This document shows positions 43,276 through 53,819 of a DNA stretch of 64,000 bases, piece by piece. The DNA lies in the NCBI GenBank assembly GCA_903917565.1, contig CAIXBB010000033.1, positions 1 through 64,000 of the forward strand, in the 5' to 3' direction. A program made the position numbers and the translations under genes. The DNA comes from an uncultured cyanobacterium (lineage in GTDB: Bacteria > Cyanobacteriota > Cyanobacteriia > PCC-6307 > Cyanobiaceae). Below the pieces are notes generated by a model that ran no database searches, was not told where the DNA came from, and saw only the letters and a list, made by a program, of their open reading frames with translations. Position 1 is the stretch's first letter. Each line of letters opens with the position of its first letter.

Positions 43276-44274
43276 TCAGTCGTCGAAGCGTGAGCTGTTG
43301 TCCCTTCTGGATGGGGGCGGGCCGGCGGGGGGCTCGCTCGCCGGTGGCCTGGCGCCGGGAGCACCGGTCCGGGGCCGGCCGCTGGCCATTGGCGAGAAGT
43401 CGGCATCACTGACGTCCTCGGAAGCACCGCCCCGGGAGCTGGGGCGGATCGGTGTGCCCGTGGGCGTTCCCTGGGGTGCCCCCAGGCCGGAATCACGGAC
43501 CGAAGGGGCGGCTGCACCAGGGCCTGGCGGGGTGGGGCCCCGACGACCGGAGCGGGGAACGGTGTCGGCGGCGGCCACCGGGCGGGAGCCTCGGCGGGGT
43601 TCCGGCCCGCTGTCCCGCTCCCGGCGACGGGCACCGAAATCAGTGGGCTGGCTGCGGCCCTGGCCACCGGCGCTATAGCGGCCGGCGGTCCGATCAGGAC
43701 GATCCTCAAAGGGTTCGCGCTCAGGCCGGCCGGAGGGGCGCTCGCTGCGGGGGTTGTCCCAGGCTTCGGGCTCCTCCCGGCGGCTGGCGGCCCGCTCGGG
43801 GATGGCGGTCCGGTTGGGCCGGCGCGGCCGGTAGAAATCCTCCTCGGGTTCCTCGCGGGAGGGGATGCGACGGCGCAGGGGCTCCGGCTCATCAAAGCGG
43901 TCCGGTTCGTCGTCGTAGCTGCGGCCTCCGCCCAGACCTCCCCGCGGCCTGAACGGGGCGGCGGCGGGTTCCTCGTCGTCGAAGTAGGACGAGCGGCGGG
44001 CCTGTTCGGTGGTCACCCCACGCAGGCGGACGCTCTCATAGGCGAAGAAAACGGTGGTGCCGGCGAGCAGGAACTGGCCGAACTGCAGGATGGGGTCGAG
44101 ACGCCAGCCCTGGAAGAAGAGGATGCCACCGCAGAGCAGACCGATGGCGGCGAAGAAGACGTCGTAGTCACGGGCCAGGGCCGGCTTGAAGCTCCTCATG
44201 AAGTAGAGGAAGGCTCCGCCGACCGCCAGGACGATGCCGACGATGCTGGCCCAGTTGAGGCTGGCGTTGACCAC
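43276..44274 (-). CDS. ycf66: Ycf66-family protein with long disordered tail
   Basis: 332 residues. The N-terminus (about 1-85) has three or four TM helices: NWASIVGIVLAVGGAFLYFM, DVFFAAIGLLCGGILFF, then FGQFLLAGTTVFFAYE, the Ycf66 domain known from plastids and cyanobacteria. The rest (about 90-332) is low-complexity, rich in Arg, Glu, Pro and Gly (for example DEPEPLRRRIPSREEPEE), and should be disordered. The family is linked to photosynthetic membranes but has no proven role. It lies 61 bases from psbX on the same strand. Confidence 0.88.
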   Translation of the reverse strand: MVNASLNWASIVGIVLAVGGAFLYFMRSFKPALARDYDVFFAAIGLLCGGILFFQGWRLDPILQFGQFLLAGTTVFFAYESVRLRGVTTEQARRSSYFDDEEPAAAPFRPRGGLGGGRSYDDEPDRFDEPEPLRRRIPSREEPEEDFYRPRRPNRTAIPERAASRREEPEAWDNPRSERPSGRPEREPFEDRPDRTAGRYSAGGQGRSQPTDFGARRRERDSGPEPRRGSRPVAAADTVPRSGRRGPTPPGPGAAAPSVRDSGLGAPQGTPTGTPIRPSSRGGASEDVSDADFSPMASGRPRTGAPGARPPASEPPAGPPPSRRDNSSRFDD

Positions 44275-44335
44275 GGCGGTTCACCCGGGCGACGGCCATC
44301 ACTCTAAGGACCCTGCCCGCGCTGTCAGCGGAAGC

Positions 44336-44458
44336 TCAGAGGCGCCTGTCGAGCTGGTCGTTCTGGCTGATCAGCACCAGGGCGATGGCGATGGGGATCA
44401 CCACGATGACCGCGCCCCAGCCGAGGCTGCTGAGGAAGTTGGCGAGGGAAGGGGTCAT
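44336..44458 (-). CDS. psbX: Photosystem II protein PsbX
   Basis: 40 residues from ATG 44458: [15 protein letters not shown], then one TM helix ([14 protein letters not shown]) and the short cytoplasmic tail [10 protein letters not shown]. This is the complete PsbX, a peripheral single-helix subunit of photosystem II near cytochrome b559. A TAGGAT element lies 31 bases upstream. Next to ycf66 on the same strand. Confidence 0.93.
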   Translation of the reverse strand: MTPSLANFLSSLGWGAVIVVIPIAIALVLISQNDQLDRRL

Positions 44459-44488
44459 GGCGGGCGTTCGCTCTGGACAGCTCGGGGG

Positions 44489-44494
44489 ATCCTA
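44489..44494 (-). promoter_or_regulatory. -10 element of psbX
   Basis: On the minus strand GCC-TAGGAT lies 31 bases before the psbX ATG. The hexamer matches the TAnnnT consensus, with no clear -35. It resembles the hexamers before rpsU and hemB. Confidence 0.4.
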
Positions 44495-44543
44495 GGCAGA
44501 GGGGGCGGCTTCCTACGATCGTCACTTCCATGCTTAGAGCTTT

Positions 44544-44873
44544 GTGACGACCCTGGCCCTTCCCACACTGGCGCCCCTGCCCCTGCTGCACCTGGCCCTG
44601 GGGCTGGCCCTGGCAGGCTGGACCCTGTTGTTCCTGTTCCGGATCGTCCTCACCTGGTACCCCAGGGTGGATCTCACCCAGGGGGTGATGCGCGTGGTGG
44701 GGGCGCCCACCGAGCCCCTGCTGGCCCTCACCCGTCGCCTGATCCAGCCCATCGGTGGGGTGGATGTGACGCCGGTGGTCTGGGTGGGACTGATCAGCCT
44801 GCTGCGGGAGCTGCTGGTGGGTCAGCAGGGTCTGCTCACCCTGGCCCTGCTGCGCAGCCTGGCCATCGGTTGA
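44544..44873 (+). CDS. YggT/Ycf19-family membrane protein
   Basis: 109 residues from GTG 44544. Two TM helices surround the family motif RIVLTWYPRVDLTQG (W-Y/F-P) and APTEPLLALTRRLIQPIGGVDVTP. YggT/Ycf19/CCB3 proteins occur in cyanobacteria and plastids; roles in haem attachment to cytochrome b6 or in membrane organisation are proposed elsewhere. It is divergent from psbX and converges on accC. Confidence 0.88.
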   Translation: MTTLALPTLAPLPLLHLALGLALAGWTLLFLFRIVLTWYPRVDLTQGVMRVVGAPTEPLLALTRRLIQPIGGVDVTPVVWVGLISLLRELLVGQQGLLTLALLRSLAIG

Positions 44874-44892
44874 ACCGGCCGCCTTCCGGGGT

Positions 44893-46242
<1,350 letters not shown>

Positions 46243-46403
46243 CCGTGCAGGTCCGGGCGGTGAGGGCTGGCGGGGGTGCGGCCATGCCGGGGCGGACTGT
46301 ATCAGTGCTCACCGGCGCCGCCCTGCGGCGATGGCCGTCGGGCGTGGGAGAGCCCGTGCGTATATTGCTCAACCGGTGCAATGCTTCGGCCTGCGCCAGC
46401 CAC

Positions 46404-46485
46404 GCGGATGTGGTGGAATTGGTAGACACGCACGTTTGAGGGGCGTGTGGCTTCGGCCTTGCGAGTTCAAGTCTCGCCATCCGCA
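46404..46485 (+). tRNA. tRNA-Leu (GAG anticodon)
   Basis: 82 bases. The acceptor stem GCGGATG pairs with CATCCGC. The D arm has the leucine-type GGTAGACACG. The anticodon stem-loop CACGT TTGAGGG GCGTG gives anticodon GAG. A long variable arm (TGGCTTCGGCCT) fits a class II leucine tRNA, and the T arm is GCGAG TTCAAGT CTCGC. The discriminator is A and CCA is not encoded. The next gene starts 42 bases downstream. Confidence 0.95.
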
Positions 46486-46526
46486 TTTCTCTTTCCCGCT
46501 CCCGTCCTCCGGATCCTGCGGTTCAC

Positions 46527-47876
46527 TTGATCCAGCCGTCGCCGGTCTCCGCTCCAGCCGCCGGCAGGGTCACCGGCGCAGGCGGAGTCCCGGGGCCAGC
46601 GGTGCCCCCGCCCGAGAGCGCGATCGTGCTGGTCAGCAACGGACCGGGGGAACTGAGCACCTGGGTGCGACCGCTGGCCGAGCAGCTCCATGGCCTGGAG
46701 CCCCTGCGGCCCCGTGATCCAGCCGCCGCCTGCAGCCTGCGGCTGGTGCTGGTCCCCTGCCCCAACGCCACCGGAGCGGAGCATCGGGTGGCCCAGGGCT
46801 GGGGACTGTTCGAGCGGGTGCTGCCGGCCACCCGTTTCTGGTGGCTGCTGCTGCGGCCCCGCCGCCACGGCCCCTGGCCTGCCCGGGGGGTGGTGGTCTT
46901 CCTCGGTGGTGACCAGTTCTGGACCGTGCTGCTCTCGGCCCGCCTGGGCTACCGCCACCTCACCTATGCCGAATGGGTGGCCCGCTGGCCCCGCTGGAAC
47001 GACCGCATCGCCGTGATGGGGACCACCGCCGCTGGACGCCTGGCCCCTCGCTGGCGCGCCCGGGCCACGATGGTGGGGGACCTGATGGCGGATCTCTCGG
47101 CCCTGGCCCGCCAGGACAATCCCCTGCCGGCCGGTGACTGGGTGGCCCTGCTGCCCGGCTCGAAGCGGGCCAAGCTGCTGGTGGGGGTGCCCTTCCTGCT
47201 CGAGACGGCCGACCGGCTGGCCGCGGTGCGGCCCGGCTGCCGCTTCCTGCTGCCGGTGGCACCCACCACGTCTGTGCGGGAACTGCTGGCCTACGGCGGG
47301 CCGTCCAACCCGCTGAACCGTGGCCAGGGGGCCGGCGAGCCCCATCTCGAGGGCGACGAGCTGGTCACGGCGGCCGGCACCCGCATCCTTCTGCTGGAGC
47401 AGCATCCCGCCCATGCCGCCCTGAGCCAATGCGCCCTGGCGCTCACCACGGTGGGGGCCAACACCGCCGAACTGGGAGCCCTGGCGGTCCCGATGATCGT
47501 GCTGGTGCCCACCCAGCATCTGGCGGTGATGCAGGCCTGGGATGGCTGGCTGGGGCTGGTGGCCAGGCTGCCCCTGCTGCGGCGTCTGGTGGGGGTGGCC
47601 CTCACCGCCTGGCGCATGCGTCACCGGGGCTTCCTGGCCTGGCCCAACATCTCCGCCGGCCGCGCCGTGGTGCCGGAACGGGTGGGCCCGATCGAACCGG
47701 CCCAGATCGCCGCCGAGGCGGCCGACTGGCTGGAACATCCCGGGCGGCTGGCGGCCATGGCCGACGACCTGCGCAGCCTGCGGGGGGCGCCGGGTGCCGT
47801 GGCGGCCGTGGCGGCGATGGTGCGGGGTCTGCTGCCACCGCCGGAACGGTCCGGGCTGCCGCTGCGATCTGGATAG
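46527..47876 (+). CDS. Lipid-A-disaccharide-synthase-related glycosyltransferase
   Basis: 449 residues from TTG 46527. The N-terminal Pro/Ala-rich stretch is followed by IVLVSNGPGELSTWVRPLAEQL, which matches the first strand-loop of LpxB (GT19, G-P-G-E-x-S). Later blocks are GDLMADLSAL, WVALLPGSKRAK and ALTTVGANTAELGALAVPMIV. It is the LpxB-related family typical of cyanobacteria, distinct from true LpxB. No lipid-A gene lies beside it. The acceptor is unknown; an envelope glycolipid is a guess. Confidence 0.78.
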   Translation: MIQPSPVSAPAAGRVTGAGGVPGPAVPPPESAIVLVSNGPGELSTWVRPLAEQLHGLEPLRPRDPAAACSLRLVLVPCPNATGAEHRVAQGWGLFERVLPATRFWWLLLRPRRHGPWPARGVVVFLGGDQFWTVLLSARLGYRHLTYAEWVARWPRWNDRIAVMGTTAAGRLAPRWRARATMVGDLMADLSALARQDNPLPAGDWVALLPGSKRAKLLVGVPFLLETADRLAAVRPGCRFLLPVAPTTSVRELLAYGGPSNPLNRGQGAGEPHLEGDELVTAAGTRILLLEQHPAHAALSQCALALTTVGANTAELGALAVPMIVLVPTQHLAVMQAWDGWLGLVARLPLLRRLVGVALTAWRMRHRGFLAWPNISAGRAVVPERVGPIEPAQIAAEAADWLEHPGRLAAMADDLRSLRGAPGAVAAVAAMVRGLLPPPERSGLPLRSG

Positions 47877-47915
47877 GATTTCAAAAGCCATCTCCCCCCT
47901 GCGGGGTTCGCCTCC

Positions 47916-48326
47916 ATGCAGCCCAGCGATTCCACCCCTCTTCAGCACGTCGACGAGGCTGACCTGCGGGCCCGGCTGACCCCCGAGCAGTACCGGGTGG
48001 CCCGCGAGGGGGGCACCGAACGGGCCTTCACCGGTGCCTACTGGAACAACAAGGCCACCGGCATGTACCACTGCGTCTGCTGCGGCAGCGAGCTGTTCAG
48101 TTCCGCCAGCAAGTTCGATTCCGGCACCGGCTGGCCCAGCTTCTGGGAGGGCGTGGGCGCCGGGGCGATCACCACCCACACCGACGGCACCCACGGCATG
48201 GAGCGCACCGAGATCCGCTGCGCCCGCTGCGACGCCCACCTCGGCCATGTCTTCAACGACGGCCCGGCCCCCAGCGGCCAGCGCTATTGCGTCAATTCGG
48301 CGTCGCTGCGCTTCGCAGAGGGCTGA
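47916..48326 (+). CDS. msrB: Peptide-methionine (R)-S-oxide reductase
   Basis: 136 residues. It reduces methionine-R-sulfoxide in proteins. Zinc-binding Cys pairs are CVCCGSEL and CARCDAHLG. The fold motifs [12 protein letters not shown] and HVFNDGP are present, and the catalytic Cys is in [10 protein letters not shown] at the end. The N-terminus ([20 protein letters not shown]) is standard. The stop is 18 bases from the convergent PRC-barrel gene. Confidence 0.95.
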   Translation: MQPSDSTPLQHVDEADLRARLTPEQYRVAREGGTERAFTGAYWNNKATGMYHCVCCGSELFSSASKFDSGTGWPSFWEGVGAGAITTHTDGTHGMERTEIRCARCDAHLGHVFNDGPAPSGQRYCVNSASLRFAEG

Positions 48327-48344
48327 GGCCGCACCCCGGCCGGC

Positions 48345-49535
48345 TCACCAGGGATCGTCGAGGATCTCCGGCTCCACATCCACCGGCTCCTTCGGCCGGG
48401 GGGCCGGGGCTTGGTGACGTTCCGCCCGCAGGGGCTCCCGTTCGCGCGGGGACCCATCGAAATCCCGCTCAGGGGCTTCGGCGGGGGGTCCGTAGGACTC
48501 CGGCTCGTAAGCGCGTTCCCCATCGCGAAACCGTTCCTGTCGCAGAGGTTCCTGTCTCTGGGGTTCCTGGCGGGGAGCTTCCTGCCGGGGAGGCTGCTCC
48601 CGATAGTGCTCCCGGTCGTAGCGCTCCTCTTCGTAGCGGTTGTCGTATCGGGCGGGGCTGCGCGCGCTCTCCTGGCCGTAGGGGTCGGTCGCTGCCGGGC
48701 GGGGTTCGGGGCGCTGGCGCGGTTCCGGAAGGTCGTCGTCGAGGTAGCGGCGCTGGCGCAGGGGCTCCCGTTCACGCCGTTCCTCCAGTTCCACGTACTC
48801 CAGCTCCTCGGTGGGCTGGAAGCTGCGGCTGGTGGCCGGCTGGATGCGGCGCTGCTCCTGGGCGGTGGGCTGGCCGGCGGGCAGCTGGTTCTCGGCGGGA
48901 ACGGCCCCGGAGCGGAAGCGATCCCGCTCCTCCTGCTCCCAGCTGGCGCCGCCGCCGATGCCGAGCTTCTCCAGCAGGCCTGTGCCGAGCTGCTTGAGCT
49001 TCTCCTCAGCTCCCTCGTAGACGATGATCCGATCTGGGCCGCTGCTGACCACCTCCCCCACCGGCATCTCCCAGGTGCTGAGCACCCCTTCCCCCAGCAG
49101 GGGAACGCCGAGGGCCCCGATCACCAGGGTGGTGAGCTCACCGGTTTCGATGTCGAAGCTGAAGCCGAGCACCCGGCCGAGCTGCTCGCCCGATTCGGTG
49201 ATCACCTGGCAGTTGATGACCTTGCTGTAACGCTCGGGATTGAACCCCTCGGCCAGGGAATCGACCGAATCCACCAGGATCACATCCCCCACCTGGCGGA
49301 TGCGATCGAGCGGCATCCAGCGGGGCAGGCCCGGCAGGAAGCGGGTGAGGGGGTTGTCGCGCAGGCCCAGGGCCACCACCTCGCGCCGGTCGATATCGAC
49401 CACCACCTCACCGACGACGCCCAGTCGGCGGCCCGTGTCCCGGGTGATCACCTGGGTGCCCATCAGTTCGGAGCGCAACCAGAGGCGGTCGCTTGTGGCG
49501 GCGGGCTCGGTGGAGGGGGGAATCGGGGAGGTCAA
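48345..49535 (-). CDS. Double PRC-barrel protein with long charged tail
   Basis: 396 residues from TTG 49535; ATG at GTQVITRD is another possible start. The first PRC-barrel (about 25-105: MGTQVITRDTGRRLGVVGEVVVDIDRR-type opening, then PLDRIRQVGDVILV) is followed by a second (about 110-185: INCQVITESGEQLGRVLGFSFD, SGPDRIIVYEG). Residues about 210-396 are Arg/Glu/Gln/Pro-rich with repeats such as RQEPQRQEPLRQERF and should be disordered, ending ILDDPW. PRC barrels bind RNA or proteins, as in RimM and the reaction centre H subunit. It lies 92 bases downstream of smc on the same strand, and may be co-transcribed. Confidence 0.8.
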   Translation of the reverse strand: MTSPIPPSTEPAATSDRLWLRSELMGTQVITRDTGRRLGVVGEVVVDIDRREVVALGLRDNPLTRFLPGLPRWMPLDRIRQVGDVILVDSVDSLAEGFNPERYSKVINCQVITESGEQLGRVLGFSFDIETGELTTLVIGALGVPLLGEGVLSTWEMPVGEVVSSGPDRIIVYEGAEEKLKQLGTGLLEKLGIGGGASWEQEERDRFRSGAVPAENQLPAGQPTAQEQRRIQPATSRSFQPTEELEYVELEERREREPLRQRRYLDDDLPEPRQRPEPRPAATDPYGQESARSPARYDNRYEEERYDREHYREQPPRQEAPRQEPQRQEPLRQERFRDGERAYEPESYGPPAEAPERDFDGSPREREPLRAERHQAPAPRPKEPVDVEPEILDDPW

Positions 49536-49627
49536 ATCCGGAGATCGGGGCTGGACGGCAGGGGGGACGGGAGCGACTTCACGGCCTGGAACAGCCTGGT
49601 CGGCCCATTGTGGCCCACGCGGTCGGC

Positions 49628-52600
49628 TCAGGCCGCCGGCGGCAAACCGACCACCTGCGTGTGGGAGCCGCGGGCCTGGGTGACGCCGATGGTGCGGGTG
49701 GCTGCGGCGATCATCGGTCGGCGGTGACTCACCACCATGAACTGGGCCTGGTCGGCCTGGGCGGCGATCAGGGCCGCCAGCCGCTCCACGTTCACCCCAT
49801 CGAGGAAGCTGTCCACCTCGTCGAGGGCATAGAAGGGCGAGGGGCGGAAGCGCTGCAGGGCGAACAGGAAGCTCAGGGCGGTCAGGGATTTCTCTCCTCC
49901 CGACATCGAGGCCAGCCGCCGCACCGCCTTGCCCCTGGGGTGGGCCACCAGGGTGAGGCCGCCTTCGAGGGGCTGGTCGGGGTTTTCCAGCTGCAGGTGT
50001 CCCTCGCCCTCGGAGAGGCCGGCGAAGATGGTCTGGAAATGGCCGTCCACGGCTTTGAAGGCCTCCATGAAGGCCTCCTGGCGCAGGGTGGCCACCGTTT
50101 CGATCCGCAGCAGCAGCTCCTCCCGCTCCTTGCTGAGCACCTCCAGCCGGTCGTCCAGGTCGGCCAGCCGCTGCTCCAGCTGCTCGAGCTCCTCGAGGGC
50201 GAGCATGTTGACCGGCTCGAGGGCCTCCATGCGCTGCTGGAGGTGGCGCAGGCTCTGTTGCAGCACCTCCAGGCCCCCGTCGCGCAGCTCCTCGGGCAGC
50301 TCGGGCCGGGGCTCGGGCAGCTCCCGTTCCATCTGGGCCAGCCGCAGGCCGTGGCTGCGCTGCTCCTCGGCCAGGGCCAGCCGCTCCTCCTGCCGCCGCT
50401 GCAGCTCCCACTGGCGCTGCTGCAGGGCCTGGCGCTGGCCGGCCAGGTGGGCTTCGGCCCCGTCGCGGGCGCGGCGCCGCTCCCCGAAGCGGGTCTGGAG
50501 TTCGCTCTGCTGCTGCTCCAGCAGGGCGCGGCGCTCCTGCTCGGCCTGGTGCCGCTCCTTCCAGAGCTGGCGTTCTCTCACCAGGGCCTGCACCGCCTCC
50601 ACCAGCCGCCGTTCCTCGCCGGCGAGGGCCTCCAGCTGGCTGCCCAGCCGTTCCGCCCCCAGGGCCCGCTCCCGCCGCTCCGCTTCCAGGCCATCCCGCT
50701 GGCGCCGGGCCTCCATCAGGGCCTGGTCGGCCCGCTCCAGCTCGCTCTGCAGCCCCTGCCAGCGGGTGCTGTCGTCGTTGCCGCTGGCGGTGCGCTCGGC
50801 CTCCTCCAGTTCCGCCAGGGCCTGGCGCAGGGGGGGAAGGGTCTGCTCGAGGGTCTGCATCCTGCGGCCATCGGCCTGATGGGCCCCCTGCAGTTGCTGC
50901 AGCCGGGTGCTCACCTGGTCGCGGCGCTGCTGCCGCGGGGCCAGGGTGCGCTCGGCGGCGCCTCGTTCTGCCTCGAGGGCGGCTTGGCGCTGCTGCAGCT
51001 CCAGCAGGGAAGGCCGGGCCTCCTCCAGGCCGCGGCCCAGCTCCGCTTCGCGGCGGCGGCAGGCCAGCAGGCTCTCCCCCAGCTCCAGCAGCCGCTGCCG
51101 CAGCGGCTCGGCCTCATCGCCCTCGCTGCTGTGGCCGAAGCCCAGCTGGCCCGAGCGCTGCTGCAGGCTGCCGCCGGTCATGGCGCCGCTCTTCTCCAGC
51201 AGTTCGCCCTCCAGCGTCACGGCCCGGCAGCGGCCCAGTTCCCGGCGGGCGTCGGAGAGGGTGGCGAACACCAGGGTGTCGCCGAACACGTAGCGGAAAA
51301 CATCGGTGTAGACGGGCTCATGGCGGATCAGATCCACCGCCCGCCCCACCAGCCCGCCGGCCCCGGCACCAGGGCTGCCCCGCTGCAGGGCTGCCCCCCC
51401 CGAGCCACCGCCGCCGGCACCACTGCCGCCACGGATGCGGTTGAGGGGCAGGAAGGTGAGCCGTCCGGCGCGGCGGCTCTTGAGCAGCTCGATCGCCCGG
51501 GCGGCGATGCGGTCGTCCTCCACCACCACCTGGGCCAGCCGCCCCCCGGCCGCCACCTCCAGGGCCACCCGCAGCCGCTCCTCCACCTCGCCCAGCTGGG
51601 CCACCGAGCCGTGGATCCCCTCCAGCCCCGCTTCCAGAAGCAGGCGCAGGGCGCCGGTGCCGCGGCTCTCCTGCAGGGTCTCGCGGCGGCTGTCAAGGCG
51701 GGCGATCTCCCGCTCCAGGCTGGTCTGCTCCTGCTCCAGCCGCGCTCGGGTGCGCTGTTGCAGCGCCAGGGCCTCGGCCAGCTCCTGGGCCTGCCGTTGG
51801 CGTTCCTCCAATCTGGCCAGCAGGGCGCGCTCCTGCTCCGCCAGGGCCGCCACCGAGGCGGCGTCCTCCGCATGGGCCGCGTCCTCCTGCTGCTCCTCCC
51901 CGCCGAGTTCCTGGAGCCGCTCGCTGGCCTGCCGCAGCCGTTCCTCCAGCTGCTGCCGTTCCGCCAGCAAAGGGGCAAGCTGGTCCTGCAGTTCCTGGCG
52001 CCGGCGGCTACGTCCCTGTTGCTCCTCCAGCCAGCTGCCGGAGCGCCCGGCCACCTCCCCGAGCCGCCGGCGGGAGAGCTCCACCGCCGCCTCGGCCTCT
52101 TGGCAGAGGGCTTCGGCGCTGGCGATGGTGCCATCGTCTCCCTGGCCGTCGAGGGCCTGGCGCTGCTGGCGCAACTCGGCCTGGTTCTGCTGCAACTGCA
52201 GGCGGCGGCGTTGCAGTTCCTCGGCCTGTTGGCCATGGCGTTCCGCCTGGCGGGCCAGTTCGCGGCCGCTTGTCTCCAGACCGGCCAGCTCGGCCTGCAC
52301 CGCCAGCAACTGGTCTTCGCCGAGGGTCTTCACCTCCGCCTGCAGCAGCTCGAGGGCGGCGGCCGCGGCGACCACCTCGGCTTCCACGGCAACGATGGCC
52401 TCCCGTTCCAGCGCCTGCTGGCGGTCGAGGCTTTCGAGGCGGCCAGCCAGGACCAGGCCGTGGGAGCGGGCCTCCTCCCAGGCCAGCACCTGCTCCTGCA
52501 GGCGCCCCTGGTGCAGCCGTTCGCGCAGCTCCTGGTAGGTGCGCGCCTTGGCGCAGTCACGTTCGAGCTTCTGGCGCGTCGCCAGCAGTTCCTGCTCGAC

Positions 52601-53263
52601 GATGCGGCAACGCTCCTGCCGTTCGACCACTTCGTCGAGCTTGCCCCGGCTCTGCTCGATGCGGGAGTCGAACAGGGCCACGCCGGCCAGCTCATCGATG
52701 ATGCCGCGCCGATCGCGGGCGCTCATCGAAACGATGCGGGTGACATCGCCCTGCATGACAACGTTGCTGCCCTCCGGATCGACCCGCAGCCGCCGCAGCT
52801 GGGTCTGCAGCTGCTGCAGGTTGCAGGGCACCCCATCGGCGCTGAAGCTGCTGCTGTAGGTGCCGCCGGGGGCCACCCGCAGCCGCCGGGTGACGCTCCA
52901 CTCCCTCTGGCCCTGCTGCAGCCAGGGGCCGTGTTCGGGGACGTCCAGCCCCTCCTCGGCGTTGTCCGGCTGCCAGTCGCCCAGGTCGAAGCGCACGGTG
53001 ACGCTGGTTTCGGCGGCCTTCCCCTCCCGCAGCATGGCGCTGTTGATCAGGTCGGGGAGCCGCTCGGCCCGCATGCCCCGGCTGGTGGCCAGCCCCAGGC
53101 AGAAGAGCACCGCGTCGAGGATGTTGCTCTTGCCGGAACCGTTCGGGCCCGTGACCACGGTGAAACCTTCCTGCAGCGGGATGGTCATCGACCCGCCGAA
53201 GGACTTGAAGTGGGTGAGCTCGACCTGATTGATGTGAACCAACAGGCCCGTGCGCCGAGCCAC
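49628..53263 (-). CDS. smc: Chromosome segregation protein SMC
   Basis: 1211 residues from GTG 53263 (MARRTGLLVHINQVELTHFKSF). ABC-type head: Walker A VVTGPNGSGKSNILDA (about 38-45), C-terminal signature LSGGEKSLTALSFLF and Walker B ALDEVDSFLDG (about 1150). Two long coiled coils, rich in Gln, Glu, Arg and Leu, flank a hinge (about 520-640, GIHGSVAQLGEVEE and the Gly-rich GGSGAGGGGSGG). Together with ScpAB it compacts and segregates DNA. The hinge has an unusual Gly/Ser insertion. Confidence 0.95.
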   Translation of the reverse strand: MARRTGLLVHINQVELTHFKSFGGSMTIPLQEGFTVVTGPNGSGKSNILDAVLFCLGLATSRGMRAERLPDLINSAMLREGKAAETSVTVRFDLGDWQPDNAEEGLDVPEHGPWLQQGQREWSVTRRLRVAPGGTYSSSFSADGVPCNLQQLQTQLRRLRVDPEGSNVVMQGDVTRIVSMSARDRRGIIDELAGVALFDSRIEQSRGKLDEVVERQERCRIVEQELLATRQKLERDCAKARTYQELRERLHQGRLQEQVLAWEEARSHGLVLAGRLESLDRQQALEREAIVAVEAEVVAAAAALELLQAEVKTLGEDQLLAVQAELAGLETSGRELARQAERHGQQAEELQRRRLQLQQNQAELRQQRQALDGQGDDGTIASAEALCQEAEAAVELSRRRLGEVAGRSGSWLEEQQGRSRRRQELQDQLAPLLAERQQLEERLRQASERLQELGGEEQQEDAAHAEDAASVAALAEQERALLARLEERQRQAQELAEALALQQRTRARLEQEQTSLEREIARLDSRRETLQESRGTGALRLLLEAGLEGIHGSVAQLGEVEERLRVALEVAAGGRLAQVVVEDDRIAARAIELLKSRRAGRLTFLPLNRIRGGSGAGGGGSGGAALQRGSPGAGAGGLVGRAVDLIRHEPVYTDVFRYVFGDTLVFATLSDARRELGRCRAVTLEGELLEKSGAMTGGSLQQRSGQLGFGHSSEGDEAEPLRQRLLELGESLLACRRREAELGRGLEEARPSLLELQQRQAALEAERGAAERTLAPRQQRRDQVSTRLQQLQGAHQADGRRMQTLEQTLPPLRQALAELEEAERTASGNDDSTRWQGLQSELERADQALMEARRQRDGLEAERRERALGAERLGSQLEALAGEERRLVEAVQALVRERQLWKERHQAEQERRALLEQQQSELQTRFGERRRARDGAEAHLAGQRQALQQRQWELQRRQEERLALAEEQRSHGLRLAQMERELPEPRPELPEELRDGGLEVLQQSLRHLQQRMEALEPVNMLALEELEQLEQRLADLDDRLEVLSKEREELLLRIETVATLRQEAFMEAFKAVDGHFQTIFAGLSEGEGHLQLENPDQPLEGGLTLVAHPRGKAVRRLASMSGGEKSLTALSFLFALQRFRPSPFYALDEVDSFLDGVNVERLAALIAAQADQAQFMVVSHRRPMIAAATRTIGVTQARGSHTQVVGLPPAA

Positions 53264-53342
53264 CGGAATTTAGCCGAGGTACTGACGATCACAAGCCCTT
53301 CTTCCTACGGTGATGCAGTGCAGCCGTCGCACGGAGCGCCCC

Positions 53343-53819
53343 ATGGAAACGGACACCACCCACCCCGCCCCGGAAGCGGCCCCGGCCCCAGCGCCGGAAC
53401 CCGCGGTCTCCGCCCAAGCCCAGCAGGCGCAGAACCAGTTCAGGGAACGCTTCGAGAGCCTGCTGCCCACCATTCAGCGGGAATGGCCCGAGGTGGCCCG
53501 CCACACCCTGGAGGCCACCCGGGGCAGCTTCGACCATGTGGTGGAGGTGATCAGCCGCCAGAGCGGGGTCACCACCGCCGGCGTGAAGCAACAGCTGCTC
53601 GATCTGGTCAATGTCACCGGTGAGCAGGCCGGACACGTGGTGGATTCGCTGCGGCCGCTCGAGGAGCAGCTGGAGCACCTGCTCGATGAGCTCAACAGCA
53701 CCTTGCGGCCCCGGATCGAGAAGCCGGTGCGGGAGCGGCCCCTGATGGCCCTCGGCATCGCCGCCGGGGTGGGGCTGGTGGTGGGTCTGCTGCTGTCGTC
53801 GGGTCGGCGTTCGGCATGA
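53343..53819 (+). CDS. DUF883/glycine-zipper-type membrane-anchored protein
   Basis: 158 residues from ATG 53343. An N-terminal Pro/Ala-rich disordered part (about 1-30) precedes a helical region (QFRERFESLLPTIQREWPEVARHTLEATRG) and the C-terminal segment RERPLMALGIAAGVGLVVGLLL, as in ElaB/YqjD ribosome-associated proteins. It overlaps the following holin-like gene by 4 bases. Divergent from smc, with the start regions 80 bases apart. Confidence 0.7.
   Translation: METDTTHPAPEAAPAPAPEPAVSAQAQQAQNQFRERFESLLPTIQREWPEVARHTLEATRGSFDHVVEVISRQSGVTTAGVKQQLLDLVNVTGEQAGHVVDSLRPLEEQLEHLLDELNSTLRPRIEKPVRERPLMALGIAAGVGLVVGLLLSSGRRSA

Noticed and set aside
49493-53341. Very long plus-strand frame opposite smc
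   Set aside because: Leu/Gln-rich shadow of the coiled-coil coding strand; no motif or start context.
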